A DNA stretch of 64,000 bases from JALZUR01 sp965205365 (GTDB lineage: Bacteria; Bdellovibrionota; Bdellovibrionia; Bdellovibrionales; UBA1609): positions 62,001 to 126,000 of the forward strand of contig CBDBGT010000011.1 in assembly GCA_965205365.1 (NCBI GenBank). The letters are read 5' to 3'. The translations under genes and the position numbers were made by a program. The notes beneath the pieces are model-generated. The model ran no database searches and was not told where the DNA came from. It saw only the letters and a program-made list of their open reading frames with translations. Positions 8,399 through 17,144 of this stretch are shown one piece after another; the stretch's first letter is position 1; each line of letters starts with the position of its first letter.

Positions 8399-8881
8399 AT
8401 GAAAACTCTACTTTTCCTCCTGCTACTGCTTCCATCTTTTGCCTTTTCCTGGTTTTTAGACTCTGGGGGTTTAGATGGTAAAGACTGGGACTCCTCCATT
8501 ATGGAAGGAAAGTCTTATGTTTTATTCTACGTCAGCCCTAAATATAAAGACTTAAACAATGATGCTTCAGAAAGACTACGAGCTGAAAAATTTGAAGATA
8601 GTGTTTTCGGTTCAGTAGCTGTCATTGATTTTAAAAGCTCTTGGGTTCCTAATGGGTTTATAAAAAGAGCGCTTAAAAAGAAGCAAAGAAAATACCCAAG
8701 AACAATTTATTTAAAAGATAAAAAACGCTATCTGCATAAATCTTTAAATTTTAAACCCTCTGGAAATGATATTTTTGCATTTGATAAAAATGGTAATGAA
8801 ATATTTAGACAATCTGGAAAACTCAATAAAGAGGATATAGTTAAACTCATTAAAGTTTTAAGGGTTTCAATTAAATACTGA
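8399..8881 (+). CDS. Secreted thioredoxin-fold protein, YtfJ-like
   Basis: The 160-residue protein has a clear signal peptide (MKTLLFLLLLLPSFAFS) and a mature part with thioredoxin-like features. These are a first strand (SYVLFYVSPKYKDLN), a central strand (AVIDFKSSWVP) and a C-terminal GNEIFRQSGKL...IVKLIKVL turn-helix. There is no CXXC active site, so a redox role is not supported. The layout resembles the periplasmic YtfJ family. The ATG follows AAAGGA at good spacing. It converges on the acetoacetate operon. Confidence 0.6.
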   Translation: MKTLLFLLLLLPSFAFSWFLDSGGLDGKDWDSSIMEGKSYVLFYVSPKYKDLNNDASERLRAEKFEDSVFGSVAVIDFKSSWVPNGFIKRALKKKQRKYPRTIYLKDKKRYLHKSLNFKPSGNDIFAFDKNGNEIFRQSGKLNKEDIVKLIKVLRVSIKY

Positions 8882-8956
8882 TGTTACCCATTTTCATAAA
8901 TTTTGAACCTGAAATCTCATCAGAATAATTTTTTAAGTTCATATTGAGCATGCTAT

Positions 8957-8966
8957 TACACCGTAC
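8957..8966 (+). repeat. Third short copy of the TACACCGTAC element
   Basis: This 10-base match to the core of the 1917/6257 repeat sits between two convergent genes. It is too short to be sure it is related. Confidence 0.3.
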
Positions 8967-8967
8967 T

Positions 8968-9576
8968 TTATTCAAAAGGAACCTCTAAAATACCTTCTGC
9001 AAGCTCAATGGTTTTAAATTTATTATTTTTAATTTTAAAAACTCCAAGGTTTGTAATGACTTTTGAAATACAGCCAACCCCTGTTAGGGGGAGTGTACAT
9101 TTTTTTAAAAGTTTTGAGTTTCCCTTTTTATCTGTATGTTGCATAACTACGATTACTTGTTTTGATGAAGCAACTAAATCCATGGCACCTCCCATGCCCT
9201 TAACCATTTTTCCAGGAATCATCCAGTTAGCAATATCACCATTTTCTGAAACTTCCATGGCACCTAAAATAGTTAAATTTACATGTTGACCTCTAATCAT
9301 TGCAAAGCTTTCTGCTGAATCAAAAAATGAAGCTCCCGGCACAGTTGTCACTGTTTGTTTTCCTGCATTAATAAGGTCGGCGTCAACATCTTCATTTTTT
9401 GGAAAAGATCCCATTCCGAGCAAGCCATTTTCGCTTTGTAAAAGAACAGATTTTGTTTTTGGAATAAAGTTTGAGACTAGAGTAGGGATACCAATTCCTA
9501 GATTCACTGTGAACCCATCTTTAATCTCTTCAGCAGCTTTCATTGCCATTTGATTTCTTGTCCACCCTTGAGTCAT
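8968..9576 (-). CDS. scoB: 3-oxoacid CoA-transferase subunit B
   Basis: The 202-residue beta subunit of succinyl-CoA:acetoacetate CoA-transferase has the catalytic Glu in LQSENGLLGMG, the start VNLGIGIPTLV and GGAMDLVASSKQVIVVMQH. With ScoA it exchanges CoA between succinyl-CoA (or acetyl-CoA) and acetoacetate. Its ATG overlaps the scoA stop by 4 bases (ATGA). This gives the order thiolase, scoA, scoB on the minus strand, a short acetoacetate utilisation operon. Confidence 0.95.
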   Translation of the reverse strand: MTQGWTRNQMAMKAAEEIKDGFTVNLGIGIPTLVSNFIPKTKSVLLQSENGLLGMGSFPKNEDVDADLINAGKQTVTTVPGASFFDSAESFAMIRGQHVNLTILGAMEVSENGDIANWMIPGKMVKGMGGAMDLVASSKQVIVVMQHTDKKGNSKLLKKCTLPLTGVGCISKVITNLGVFKIKNNKFKTIELAEGILEVPFE

Positions 9577-10271
9577 GAGTCACTCCTTACAGTTCTTTGC
9601 TCTATTCGCTTTTCAAATTTTTCACCCTTAATGACTCTTTGAACATAGATCCCGGGCACATGTACTTGATTAGGGTCTATTGAACCAATAGGCACAATCT
9701 CCTCAACTTCTGCAACAGTGATCTTTCCAGCTTTTGCCATAATGGGGTTAAAGTTAGCAGCGGTTTTATTAAACACTAAATTTCCATATGCATCAGCTTT
9801 TTGAGCTTTTATGAAGGCAAAGTCAGCGTGAAGAGCTTCCTCTAAAATATAAGTTTGTCCATTAAAGTTTTTATGTTCTTTGCCCTCAGCTACTTTTGTT
9901 CCAACACCGGTTGCGGTGTAAAAGCCTGGAATTCCAGCCCCACCAGCTCTTATCTTTTCAGCTAGAGTTCCTTGTGGAGTAAGCTCTACTTCTAAAACTC
10001 CAGATAAAAACTGTTCTGCAAAAAGTTTATTTTCTCCTACATAACTTGAGATCATTTTTTTTATCTGCCTTGTTTCTAATAAAAGACCTAAACCAAAACC
10101 ATCAACACCAGCATTATTTGATATGCAAGTTAAGTCTTTTACTCCAGATCTTTTAAGTGCAGCTATAGCATTTTCTGGAATGCCACAAAGGCCAAACCCT
10201 CCAACCATAAAAGTCATGTTGTTTTCCACACCTTTTATGGCTTCTTTAACTGAATTTACAATTTTATTCAT
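9573..10271 (-). CDS. scoA: 3-oxoacid CoA-transferase subunit A
   Basis: The 232-residue alpha subunit has the oxyanion-type motif GGFGLCGIPENAI (about residues 23-35) and the glycine-rich GGAGIPGFYTATGVGT. It ends with PIGSIDPNQVHVPGIYVQRV, all typical of the SCOT alpha chain. It starts 8 bases after the thiolase stop codon, and its own stop overlaps the scoB start, so the three genes are translationally linked. Confidence 0.95.
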   Translation of the reverse strand: MNKIVNSVKEAIKGVENNMTFMVGGFGLCGIPENAIAALKRSGVKDLTCISNNAGVDGFGLGLLLETRQIKKMISSYVGENKLFAEQFLSGVLEVELTPQGTLAEKIRAGGAGIPGFYTATGVGTKVAEGKEHKNFNGQTYILEEALHADFAFIKAQKADAYGNLVFNKTAANFNPIMAKAGKITVAEVEEIVPIGSIDPNQVHVPGIYVQRVIKGEKFEKRIEQRTVRSDS

Positions 10272-10279
10272 ACTTTCTC

Positions 10280-11455
10280 CTATACTCTCTCAACTAAAAC
10301 AGCTACAGCCTCTCCGCCACCAATGCAAATGCTGGCTATTCCAAATTGTTTGTCTTGAGTATGTAATGCGTGTACAAGGGTTGTAAAAATTCTTGCACCA
10401 CTTGCTCCAATGGGATGGCCAAGTGACACAGCTCCACCGTGAACATTTATTTTCTCATTTGGAATGGCGAGTTCTTTTTGAGCTGCCATTGTGACTACAG
10501 CAAAAGCTTCGTTTATTTCAAAAAGGTCTATATCAGAAACTGTTTTGTTAGCTTTTTTTAAAAGGCTTTTCATTGCAAAAATAGGCGCTGTGGTAAACCA
10601 CTTAGGGTCTTGTGCAAAAGTCGTATAATTAATAATTTTAGCTAAGGGTTTTACTAAAGTTTCCTGTGAAAGGCTATTCCTTGCTAGAATGAGTGCAGAG
10701 GCACCGTCATTGATTTTACTCGCATTTGCGGCAGTTATTGTACCACCTTCTTCAAAGGCAGGTTTTAAGTTTAGCATTTTATCAAATTGAGCTTTTCTAG
10801 GTTCATCATCTACTGTTATAACCTTTAACCCTTTGCGGTCTTTGACTTCAACTGGAATAAGCTCATTGTTAAAAAAACCTTTTTCTTGAGATTTTTGTGA
10901 TTTTTTATAACTGTTTACTGCAAATTCATCTTGTTCTTCACGGGTAAATGAGTATTCTTTAACGCAAAGTTCAGCTGCATTTCCCATGTGCCAATTGTTA
11001 TTAGGATCCCAAAGGCCATCTTTAAGCATAGTGTCTTCAATTTTAACATGACCCATACGGTATCCTGTTCGTGAATTTGGTAAAATATGAGGAGTTAAAG
11101 ACATGTTCTCCATTCCTCCAACAATTGTAGCTTGAGAATGCCCAAGCTTTATGGAATCAGCCCCTAACATCAAGGCTTTTAGACCTGAGCCGCAAACTTT
11201 GTTAATAGTCATGGATGCGATGCTTTTTGGAAGACCTGCTGCAATAACAGCTTGTCTTCCAGGAGCTTGGCCTAAACCGGCTGTAAGAACGTTACCCATT
11301 ATACATTCTTCAAGAAGAGAAGGGCTAAAACCACTTGCTAAAACAGCTTCTTTAATGGCTACAGCTCCAAGTTCTGTAGCTGGTACAGTAGAAAGAGAGC
11401 CTCTAAATGCTCCAATAGGTGTTCTTTTTGCTGAAAAAACAAGTATATCTGACAT
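10280..11455 (-). CDS. atoB: Acetyl-CoA acetyltransferase (thiolase)
   Basis: The 391-residue thiolase keeps all catalytic parts: the nucleophilic Cys in NKVCGSGLKA (about residue 88), NEAFAVV, His in SLGHPIGASGARI, and the second Cys in CIGGGEAVA near the end. It starts SDILVFSAKRTPIGAFRG. As first gene of the operon with scoA and scoB, its likely role is thiolysis of acetoacetyl-CoA formed by the transferase. The reverse (biosynthetic, PhaA-like) direction cannot be excluded. Confidence 0.93.
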   Translation of the reverse strand: MSDILVFSAKRTPIGAFRGSLSTVPATELGAVAIKEAVLASGFSPSLLEECIMGNVLTAGLGQAPGRQAVIAAGLPKSIASMTINKVCGSGLKALMLGADSIKLGHSQATIVGGMENMSLTPHILPNSRTGYRMGHVKIEDTMLKDGLWDPNNNWHMGNAAELCVKEYSFTREEQDEFAVNSYKKSQKSQEKGFFNNELIPVEVKDRKGLKVITVDDEPRKAQFDKMLNLKPAFEEGGTITAANASKINDGASALILARNSLSQETLVKPLAKIINYTTFAQDPKWFTTAPIFAMKSLLKKANKTVSDIDLFEINEAFAVVTMAAQKELAIPNEKINVHGGAVSLGHPIGASGARIFTTLVHALHTQDKQFGIASICIGGGEAVAVLVERV

Positions 11456-11596
11456 ATTTAGCTCCTGTGGTAAATCTTTTTAAGAGGGTTCATGCTTGCG
11501 ACCAGGAAAGAATCCTGTCATATTCATCGATATATTTAAAGTTAAAACATATTAAATTTAATAAAATCTAGAGTTTAATAATAACTTAGAGGGCAG

Positions 11597-12538
11597 ATGG
11601 CTAATAAAAAGAAAATAAAAAAGAAAAAAACTACCGTAAAAAAGAAAACTGCAGTTAAAACAGTGAAAAAAAAGAAGGCAGTAAAGAAAGTAGCTGTGAA
11701 AAAAAAAGCTGCTGGAAAGAAGAAAGCTACTAAGAAAGTATCTGTAAGAAAAAAGACTAGTGGAAAGAAGAAAGTTACTAAGAAAGTATCTGTAAGAAAA
11801 AAGACTAGTGGAAAGAAGAAAGCCACTAAGAAAGTATCTGTAAGAAAAAAGACTGCTGGAAAGAAGAAAATCGCTAAAAAAGTTCTTGCTAAGAAGAAAG
11901 CTTTAGGGAAAAAGCTTGTTAAAAAAACAGCACTTAAAAAACTTACAGGTAAGAAAAAAGCTACAACTAAAAAAGTTGTTGCAAAAAAGAAAATAGCTAA
12001 AAAAGTTAAAAAATCTACCCTAGCTAAATCGGCCTCTAAGTTAGTAAAAAAGCTTAGTTCAAAAGTTGAGAAGGTTTTAAAATCTAAGATATTAAAAAAA
12101 GCTGAAGAAGTGGTTAAGCCTGTTAAAACTTTAGAGGAAGCTAAGGCTATAACACAGGGAAAGATTACAGCGGCACTGGCTAACATAGCAAGCGCTAAAA
12201 GTACAGGAGTGGTGTCTATTACAGATGCTGAAGGTCGTGTTTTGTGTAGATCTGTAAATTGCGATCAAGTTACAGTAGTTGAAGGGTATTGTCGATATCA
12301 CTATTTATTGTATTGGAAGAAAATTCAGCTTAGAAGAAAAATTCTTTCAGAAGGAAAATTAGAAAAGTATGTTCAAGAGCTTACAGCAAGGTATCCAGAT
12401 AAGTACTTAGATATTTTATTAAAAGATTTAGCTTCAGAGAAAAGCTTTCAACAAACTTGCCAGGAATTAGGTATTGGTGGCAGTGAGAATGAGATAGATC
12501 CTGATGATGAGGATAATGATAATGATCCTAATTTTTAA
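11597..12538 (+). CDS. Lysine-rich histone H1-like protein with C-terminal Cys/His domain
   Basis: Of 313 residues, the first ~165 are almost entirely Lys, Ala, Val and Thr. They include a tandem repeat with unit KKxTKKVSVRKKTSG (about residues 45-100), repeated nearly exactly at DNA level at 11720-11860. The second half is folded: a short hydrophobic segment, CRSVNCDQVTVVEGYCRYH (a Cys-x4-Cys-x8-Cys-x2-His pattern that could bind zinc), charged helices and an acidic tail (IDPDDEDNDNDPNF). H1-like tails condense DNA. The paired Cys/His domain suggests a DNA-bound structural or regulatory protein, but its function is unknown. Single gene, flanked by divergent and convergent neighbours. Confidence 0.75.
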   Translation: MANKKKIKKKKTTVKKKTAVKTVKKKKAVKKVAVKKKAAGKKKATKKVSVRKKTSGKKKVTKKVSVRKKTSGKKKATKKVSVRKKTAGKKKIAKKVLAKKKALGKKLVKKTALKKLTGKKKATTKKVVAKKKIAKKVKKSTLAKSASKLVKKLSSKVEKVLKSKILKKAEEVVKPVKTLEEAKAITQGKITAALANIASAKSTGVVSITDAEGRVLCRSVNCDQVTVVEGYCRYHYLLYWKKIQLRRKILSEGKLEKYVQELTARYPDKYLDILLKDLASEKSFQQTCQELGIGGSENEIDPDDEDNDNDPNF

Positions 12539-12575
12539 TATTTGAACCTGATAGTTTTTTAAAAAAGTATTTGAC

Positions 12576-13121
12576 TTACTTAAAAGCAAATTCAGAGTTT
12601 TCAAGAGTTTTAACAATTTTTTCAATTTCATCTGAATCTGATGATAAATCTCCAATAATGAGGTTTTCTTTAGATGAAGGTGTTTTCTCCTCACCTAAAA
12701 GTATATTAGCTTGAAGCTCTAATTCTGTGTTTGTACTATGGAATTTATAAAAAACATTAGATTTTTCGTTTATTAGGTTCCAATGGTAGGAAAAGTGCTC
12801 AAGGTTATTGTTTTTAAAATAATCAATAAAAAGCTCTTTAGTGCTAAAAACTAAACTTTCTAAAGACTCTATTACACTGAGTTTAGAGTTAATGGTTTGA
12901 ATAGAGGTGTCAAAATTTATTTGCATTAGACTGTTTTTTTTAACATAGCCTATGCGAAGTATAATTTCTCCTTGGTAAACCCGTCCAAAGGTGAAAAATG
13001 AACCTTTATTTCCATGTTTTTCAAAGTCCTCTTTAAAATTGTTTTTAATGGCCGTAAGCAGTTCTGTAGGTAAGGGAGTATAGGCGGTATTTCTTTTATT
13101 TTTTGGAGTAATCATAGTCAC
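12576..13121 (-). CDS. Hypothetical cytoplasmic protein
   Basis: The 181-residue protein has no signal peptide or membrane segment and matches no family I can name. It has an alternating alpha/beta pattern (FFTFGRVYQGEIILRIGYV, LMQINFDTSIQTI) and an acidic Ser/Asp/Glu-rich end. The near-complete absence of stops and good codon texture support a real gene. It is divergent from miaB, with about 120 bases between them. Confidence 0.55.
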   Translation of the reverse strand: MTMITPKNKRNTAYTPLPTELLTAIKNNFKEDFEKHGNKGSFFTFGRVYQGEIILRIGYVKKNSLMQINFDTSIQTINSKLSVIESLESLVFSTKELFIDYFKNNNLEHFSYHWNLINEKSNVFYKFHSTNTELELQANILLGEEKTPSSKENLIIGDLSSDSDEIEKIVKTLENSEFAFK

Positions 13122-13239
13122 TATTGATGCTTTGCGTTAGCAAAAAGTTTTTCATAGAAATACTTTTAGGGATCTCGGATAAAGAGTCAAGACATTGATC
13201 TTATAAACTCTTAGATTTAGTCTTTATGGAGGCTTTTTA

Positions 13240-14667
13240 GTGAGCAGAGAAATCATTAGATATAAATCTATTGGTGAGCCAGTAATTCCAAGTTTATTGA
13301 CGAATTTAGAAAAAGGTTTAGAACCACAGGGTCTTTTTATATCTACTTATGGTTGTCAGATGAATGATAATGATAGTGAGCGTATAATTTTTCTTTTAGA
13401 GTTTATGAACTATACCCAAGTTTCAACTCCTGATCAGGCATCTTTAATCATTATAAATTCATGTTCAGTAAGAGAAAAACCTGTTCATAAGGTTCAATCT
13501 GAAGTTGGTCGATATAAAAAATTAAAAGATAAAAATCCTAATTTAAGAATTGGAGTTGCTGGCTGTGTGGCTCAACAGGAAAAAGATAAATTATTAAAAG
13601 ATTTGCCTCTTTTAGATTTTGTCTTAGGTCCAGATAATATAGATTCTCTTCCTAAAATTATATCAGATATGAACAAGGCAGGGAATAACTATAGTAGAAT
13701 AAATGCAGCTCAATTTAAGCATCAAGAACCTTATCATATTGAAACTTTAGTGAGAAGTACTGGGGTATCCACTTTTGTGAATATAACTAAAGGTTGTGAT
13801 AATTTTTGTACTTTTTGTGTGGTTCCTTATACAAGGGGGCGTGAACGTAGTAGACCTTATGTTCATTTGGTTGATGATATTAATGGTCTTGTTCAAAAAG
13901 GTGTTAAAGAGGTTACGTTGCTTGGTCAGAATGTAAACTCATATAAATGTGAAACTGGAGTGAATTTTGCAAATCTTTTAAAAGGATTGTCAGAAGATAC
14001 AGATATTAAGCGCATTAGGTATACAACAAGTCATCCTAAGGATTTTTCAGATGAACTTATTCAAGTTTTAAAAAAGTATAAAGATAAAGTCCCTGAATAT
14101 GTTCACTTACCTTTGCAATCAGGAAGCTCTGGGGTTTTAGAGCGTATGAATAGAGGCTATACGAGAGAGCACTATTTAAATATTGTTAAAAAAATTAGAA
14201 AAGAAATTCCTAGTGTTTCTTTTTCCACAGATATAATTGCAGGTTTTCCTGGAGAAACTGAGGAGCAGTTTGAAGAAACCTTGTCTTTGTTAAAAGAGGT
14301 TGGGTTTGAAGGAGTTTATGCTTTTAAGTATAGCTCAAGGCCTTTTACTAAAGCGGCAAAGTTTAATGATCAAGTCCCTGAAAATATTCAAAACAAAAGA
14401 CTTCAAAGGCTTTTTACCCTTCAAAGCCTTATAGCGGAGAAGGTCTGTAAAAGATATTCAAATCAAATAGTTAGTGTGTTAGTAGAAGGGAAGGATTTAG
14501 AAACGGGTATTTACAAAGGTAAAAATCCACAGAATAAAATGGTTTACTTCAAGCCCTTAAAAAATTGTTTAGATACTGATTTAACAGGACAAACAGTTTT
14601 GGTTAAAATTATAGAAGTTATGAGATCTACACTTAAAGGTGAAATGGTATTTGGGGAAATGAACTGA
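13240..14667 (+). CDS. miaB: tRNA-2-methylthio-N6-dimethylallyladenosine synthase MiaB
   Basis: The 475-residue radical-SAM methylthiotransferase has the N-terminal UPF0004 domain with Cys39 (STYGCQMNDNDSERI), NSCSVREKP and AGCVAQQ. The radical-SAM cluster motif is GCDNFCTFCVVPYTRGRE (about 186-203), and a C-terminal TRAM domain follows. It adds the methylthio group to i6A37 of tRNAs. GTG start at 13240 with GGAGG 8 bases upstream. The next gene starts within its stop codon. Confidence 0.96.
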   Translation: MSREIIRYKSIGEPVIPSLLTNLEKGLEPQGLFISTYGCQMNDNDSERIIFLLEFMNYTQVSTPDQASLIIINSCSVREKPVHKVQSEVGRYKKLKDKNPNLRIGVAGCVAQQEKDKLLKDLPLLDFVLGPDNIDSLPKIISDMNKAGNNYSRINAAQFKHQEPYHIETLVRSTGVSTFVNITKGCDNFCTFCVVPYTRGRERSRPYVHLVDDINGLVQKGVKEVTLLGQNVNSYKCETGVNFANLLKGLSEDTDIKRIRYTTSHPKDFSDELIQVLKKYKDKVPEYVHLPLQSGSSGVLERMNRGYTREHYLNIVKKIRKEIPSVSFSTDIIAGFPGETEEQFEETLSLLKEVGFEGVYAFKYSSRPFTKAAKFNDQVPENIQNKRLQRLFTLQSLIAEKVCKRYSNQIVSVLVEGKDLETGIYKGKNPQNKMVYFKPLKNCLDTDLTGQTVLVKIIEVMRSTLKGEMVFGEMN

Positions 14668-15143
14668 TGATTAAGCAAGTAAAAATTATACCTCAAACTT
14701 TTGCTCTTGATGAAAAAACTCAGCAGGGATTGGTTATATTTGAAACTGTTGAAGAGAAAACTAAATTTTCTGTTTATTTAAGTGAAAGTATTGAAGTAGG
14801 CTTGTTTTTAAAAGAATCTTTTAAAAGACAAGAATCAGGGTTTGCTCTTTCTAAAAAAATTTTTGAATCTCTAGGGTATAGATTAGATAAAGGTGTTATA
14901 AATGAACTTGATGGAGAGCAAGAAAAAAGTATTATGGTGTTAAGAGATGTTGATGATTTTTTAAAGAAAATTCAAGTGAGTATGCTAGAGCTACTAGGGA
15001 TGTGGACATTAGAAAATTTCCCCATATTTGCAAGTATACAGTTTATTGAAAATTGTAGAGATATTAAGGCTAAACTTAAAGAAACAGGAAAGCCTTTAAA
15101 AATAGATTTATACAAGAGATATGGTCAGAAATATTTAATGTAG
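14667..15143 (+). CDS. Hypothetical protein downstream of miaB (possible bifunctional-nuclease/DUF151 relative)
   Basis: The 158-residue protein overlaps the miaB stop by one base (TGATG), so it is translationally coupled. No motif is decisive. The segment VYLSESIEVGLFLKESF...LSKKIFESLGYRLDKGVINEL vaguely follows the DUF151 layout (an early strand, acidic helix, L...LG....V.I..L), and DUF151 genes often follow miaB in former deltaproteobacteria. The context is stronger evidence than the sequence. It has no signal peptide. Confidence 0.55.
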   Translation: MIKQVKIIPQTFALDEKTQQGLVIFETVEEKTKFSVYLSESIEVGLFLKESFKRQESGFALSKKIFESLGYRLDKGVINELDGEQEKSIMVLRDVDDFLKKIQVSMLELLGMWTLENFPIFASIQFIENCRDIKAKLKETGKPLKIDLYKRYGQKYLM

Positions 15144-15162
15144 AAGGGAAGAGGGGTGTAAT

Positions 15163-15690
15163 TTGTTGCATTTAACAAAAAAGCCAGAAATTAAAAAATC
15201 TTGCTTTATTGCACCTTCAGCAGATCTTTATGGTGCTGTAACTTTAGGGGAGAACTCTTCAGTTTGGTTTCAGTGTGTTTTAAGAGCAGATGTAATGCCT
15301 ATTACAGTAGGTGACAATACTAATATTCAGGATGGATCAATTGTTCACGGGAGTCTTAATAAAGCTCAAACAGTTATTGGCAATGGTGTGACCATTGGGC
15401 ACAAAACAATACTTCATGGCTGTAAAATTAAAAATGATTGTCTTATTGGTATGGGATCTATAATCATGGACAATGCTATTATTTCTAAAAACTGTATTGT
15501 TGGTGCTGGAGCTTTAGTTACTGAAAATGCTACTTTTAAAGAAGGTATGCTTATTCTTGGTGCGCCAGCAAAACAAGTTAGAAAACTTACAGAAAATGAG
15601 CTTTGTTGGATTAAATCAAATGCTACTCATTATATACGTTATTCAAAATCGTATATGACAGGAGTTAATGGGGGAAGAAATGAAAATTAA
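15163..15690 (+). CDS. Gamma-carbonic anhydrase-like hexapeptide-repeat protein
   Basis: The 175-residue left-handed beta-helix protein has the family series GENSSVWFQCVLRAD, IQDGSIVHGS, TIGHKTILHGC and GMGSIIMDNA. The metal-ligand His residues in IVHGS and TIGHKTILHGC are present. It belongs to the gamma-CA/YrdA group; carbonic anhydrase activity is not certain for this branch. The start is TTG 15163 behind GAGGGG, and the 3' end overlaps the guaB start by 11 bases. Confidence 0.85.
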   Translation: MLHLTKKPEIKKSCFIAPSADLYGAVTLGENSSVWFQCVLRADVMPITVGDNTNIQDGSIVHGSLNKAQTVIGNGVTIGHKTILHGCKIKNDCLIGMGSIIMDNAIISKNCIVGAGALVTENATFKEGMLILGAPAKQVRKLTENELCWIKSNATHYIRYSKSYMTGVNGGRNEN

Positions 15691-17134
15691 AAAAGCATTA
15701 ACATTTGATGATATACTTTTAGTGCCACAGTACTCAGAGTCTGTTCCAATGTCTATTAATCCTTGCACTTATTTTGCAAGAGATATTTATTTAAATATTC
15801 CATTAATTTCAGCGGCTATGGACACAGTAACTGAAAGTAGAGTTGCACAAGTTATGGCTCAAATGGGAGGGTTAGGAATTATTCATAAAAATCTTTCCAT
15901 TGAATCTCAAGCTTTTGAAGTTGAAAGAGTGAAGAAATATGAAAGTGGTATGATTCAAGAGCCCATAACTCTTGCTCCAGATATGTTGGTGAGTGATGCA
16001 CTTATGGTTATGAAAAAATACGCCATTAGTGGAGTTCCTATAACAGTAGATAAAAAACTTGTAGGAATTTTAACAAATAGAGATTTAAGATTTGAAACTA
16101 ATATAGAGCAGCCTATTTCTCAGGTAATGACCAAAGAAAACGTAGTGACAGCAAAAGAAGGAACAACCTTAGAGGAGGCGAAAAAAGTTTTACAAAAGCA
16201 TAGAATTGAAAAACTGCCTGTTGTTGATGGTGCTGGAAAATTATGCGGCCTTATTACCATTAAAGATATTGAAAAATCTATTACATACCCAAATGCAACA
16301 AAAGACTCTTATGGAAGGTTGTTAGTGGGGGCTGCTTCAGATATTAGTCATGCTGGCATTGAAAGAGCAGAAGCTTTAATGGAATCAGGCTGTGATGTTA
16401 TAGTGATAGATACAGCTCATGGGCATTCTAAAAATGTTTTAAGTGTTGTAAAAGAAATGAGGGGAAAATTTAAAGATTTAACAATAGTAGCGGGAAATGT
16501 TGTAACTCCTGAAGCTACACAAGCTTTAATTAATGCAGGTGCTGATGTGGTTAAAGTTGGTGTGGGCTCGGGAAGTATATGCACAACAAGAGTTATTTCT
16601 GGTGTGGGTCTTCCTCAGGTATCAGCTGTCTATGAGTGTGCAAAGATTGCAAAAAAATTAGGAAAAACTGTTGTTTCAGATGGTGGATCAAAATTTTCTG
16701 GAGATGTTGTAAAAGCTTTAGCAGTTGGTGCAAATACCGTGATGCTTGGTAGTATGCTTGCTGGTTGTGATGAAAGCCCTGGAGAAACTTTATTGTATCA
16801 AGGACGTACTTATAAAGTTTATAGAGGTATGGGTAGTTTAGGGGCTATGAAACAAGGTTCTAAAAATCGTTATTTTCAAGAGTCTGTAAGTGATTTAGAT
16901 AAACTTGTTCCAGAGGGAATAGAAGGTCGTGTTCCATATAAAGGATCTGTAAGCGGTATAATTCATCAAATTGTTGGTGGTATTAAATCAGGTATGGGTT
17001 ATTGTGGTGCAAGTTCAGTATCAGATCTTCATAAGCATACTGAGTTTGTTGAAATTTCAGGAGCAGGGCTTAAAGAATCCCATGTTCATGATGTTACAAT
17101 TACTAAAGAAGCTCCTAACTATAGATTAGACTAA
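15680..17134 (+). CDS. guaB: Inosine-5'-monophosphate dehydrogenase
   Basis: GuaB oxidises IMP to XMP, the first committed step to GMP. The protein has the N-terminal barrel strand (ALTFDDILLVPQYS), two CBS domains (about 90-200), the catalytic loop GVGSGSICTTRVISG with its Cys near residue 303, and the flap region RYFQE...EGIEGRVPYKG. ATG 15680 is chosen because GGGGGAAG lies just upstream; an in-frame ATG at 15668 is less well placed. It is followed 10 bases later by guaA, a compact guanine-nucleotide operon. No guanine riboswitch is seen. Confidence 0.96.
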   Translation: MKIKKALTFDDILLVPQYSESVPMSINPCTYFARDIYLNIPLISAAMDTVTESRVAQVMAQMGGLGIIHKNLSIESQAFEVERVKKYESGMIQEPITLAPDMLVSDALMVMKKYAISGVPITVDKKLVGILTNRDLRFETNIEQPISQVMTKENVVTAKEGTTLEEAKKVLQKHRIEKLPVVDGAGKLCGLITIKDIEKSITYPNATKDSYGRLLVGAASDISHAGIERAEALMESGCDVIVIDTAHGHSKNVLSVVKEMRGKFKDLTIVAGNVVTPEATQALINAGADVVKVGVGSGSICTTRVISGVGLPQVSAVYECAKIAKKLGKTVVSDGGSKFSGDVVKALAVGANTVMLGSMLAGCDESPGETLLYQGRTYKVYRGMGSLGAMKQGSKNRYFQESVSDLDKLVPEGIEGRVPYKGSVSGIIHQIVGGIKSGMGYCGASSVSDLHKHTEFVEISGAGLKESHVHDVTITKEAPNYRLD

Positions 17135-17144
17135 GGTATATAAG

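Noticed and set aside
11575..12186. Phe-rich reading frame opposite the histone-like gene
   Set aside because: It is the antisense of Lys codons (AAA/AAG read as TTT/CTT) and has no ribosome site or family features.
15600..15680. Guanine or purine riboswitch ahead of guaB
   Set aside because: The upstream bases are coding sequence of the preceding gene and overlap guaB; there is no leader.
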